Source: Bryobacterales bacterium (GTDB lineage Bacteria > Acidobacteriota > Terriglobia > Bryobacterales > Bryobacteraceae). From it: a DNA stretch of 30,173 bases. Of the stretch, positions 30,160 through 30,173 are shown piece by piece (within the stretch, counting starts at the first letter, position 1; the number at the start of each line of letters is the position of its first letter). Location: the NCBI GenBank assembly GCA_003487005.1, contig DNFG01000451.1, positions 1 through 30,173 on the forward strand, in the 5' to 3' direction. The position numbers and the translations under genes are program-made. Below the pieces are notes generated by a model. That model saw only the letters and a list, made by a program, of their open reading frames with translations. It did no database searches and had not been told where the DNA came from.

Positions 30160-30173
30160 AGATCGGAAGAGCG
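30160..30173. other. Illumina adapter remnant at the contig end
   Basis: The last 14 bases, AGATCGGAAGAGCG, are identical to the start of the Illumina TruSeq adapter (the read-2 form, which continues after GAGCG). They are not genomic and should not be translated as part of the epimerase. Confidence 0.9.

Noticed and set aside
1..30173. CRISPR arrays, tRNA or rRNA genes, insertion sequences
   Set aside because: No regularly spaced repeats, no tRNA or rRNA-like stretches and no transposase motifs were seen on either strand.

Overview
The window is high-GC DNA that reads like the chromosome of an Acidobacteriota member close to Bryobacterales/Solibacterales. The evidence is a PadR regulator paired with an orphan MacB/FtsX permease of the acidobacterial 'ADOP' type, an SBBP/Asp-box protein ending in a Solibacter-type C-terminal domain, a 1058-residue carboxypeptidase-regulatory/TonB-type receptor, and three cytosolic-type enzymes carrying Tat signals. 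The genus cannot be fixed from sequence alone. The last 14 bases match the start of the Illumina TruSeq adapter, so the right edge is the end of an assembled contig with untrimmed adapter.

Layout. (1) 1-1989, minus strand: PepSY-type membrane protein, DUF2271 and DUF4198, a periplasmic/membrane cassette often found near iron-uptake or flavin-transfer genes; DUF4198 runs off the left edge. (2) 2148-3356, plus: Tat-exported Gfo/Idh/MocA oxidoreductase. (3) 3375-10988, minus: ECF sigma factor, large membrane anti-sigma factor, TonB-type outer-membrane receptor and exported alpha/beta hydrolase, in one tight run that looks like a regulated uptake-and-degradation operon. (4) 11137-17496, plus: Tat-exported class V aminotransferase; LpxL-like acyltransferase, acyl carrier protein and AMP-forming acyl ligase overlapping or nearly touching; hemB coupled by an ATGA overlap; then a membrane-anchored protein made of three repeats. 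(5) 17493-20205, minus: Tat-exported TIM-barrel isomerase, pentaheme cytochrome c, and PQQ-type sugar dehydrogenase coupled to the cytochrome by GTGA. (6) 20315-24808, plus: secreted protein with a TIMP-like N-terminus, then the PadR-ADOP pair with a clear promoter/operator region. (7) 24809-25713: long gap with coding-like scraps. (8) 25714-28728, plus: secreted Asp-box/SBBP propeller protein. (9) 28729-30159, minus: gene remnants, a broken DUF362 gene, and a GDP-L-fucose-synthase-like gene cut by the contig end.

Functionally the window is mostly cell-envelope biology: uptake of an unknown substrate (sigma/anti-sigma/receptor/hydrolase), acyl activation and transfer to a lipid or glycan (ligase/ACP/acyltransferase), periplasmic sugar oxidation (dehydrogenase/cytochrome), and exported enzymes. 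The best candidate for an undescribed system is the ligase-ACP-acyltransferase cassette, whose acyltransferase lacks the usual acidic catalytic partner. Next is the sigma/anti-sigma/receptor/hydrolase operon, whose anti-sigma factor has about 500 extracytoplasmic residues.

A strand-composition signal runs through the window. The plus strand is G-rich from 1 to about 10 kb and C-rich from about 11 to 21.7 kb, whichever strand carries the genes. Small islands at about 24.95-25.4 kb and 29.19-29.52 kb flip back. This suggests a terminus-like switch plus rearrangements or assembly joins.
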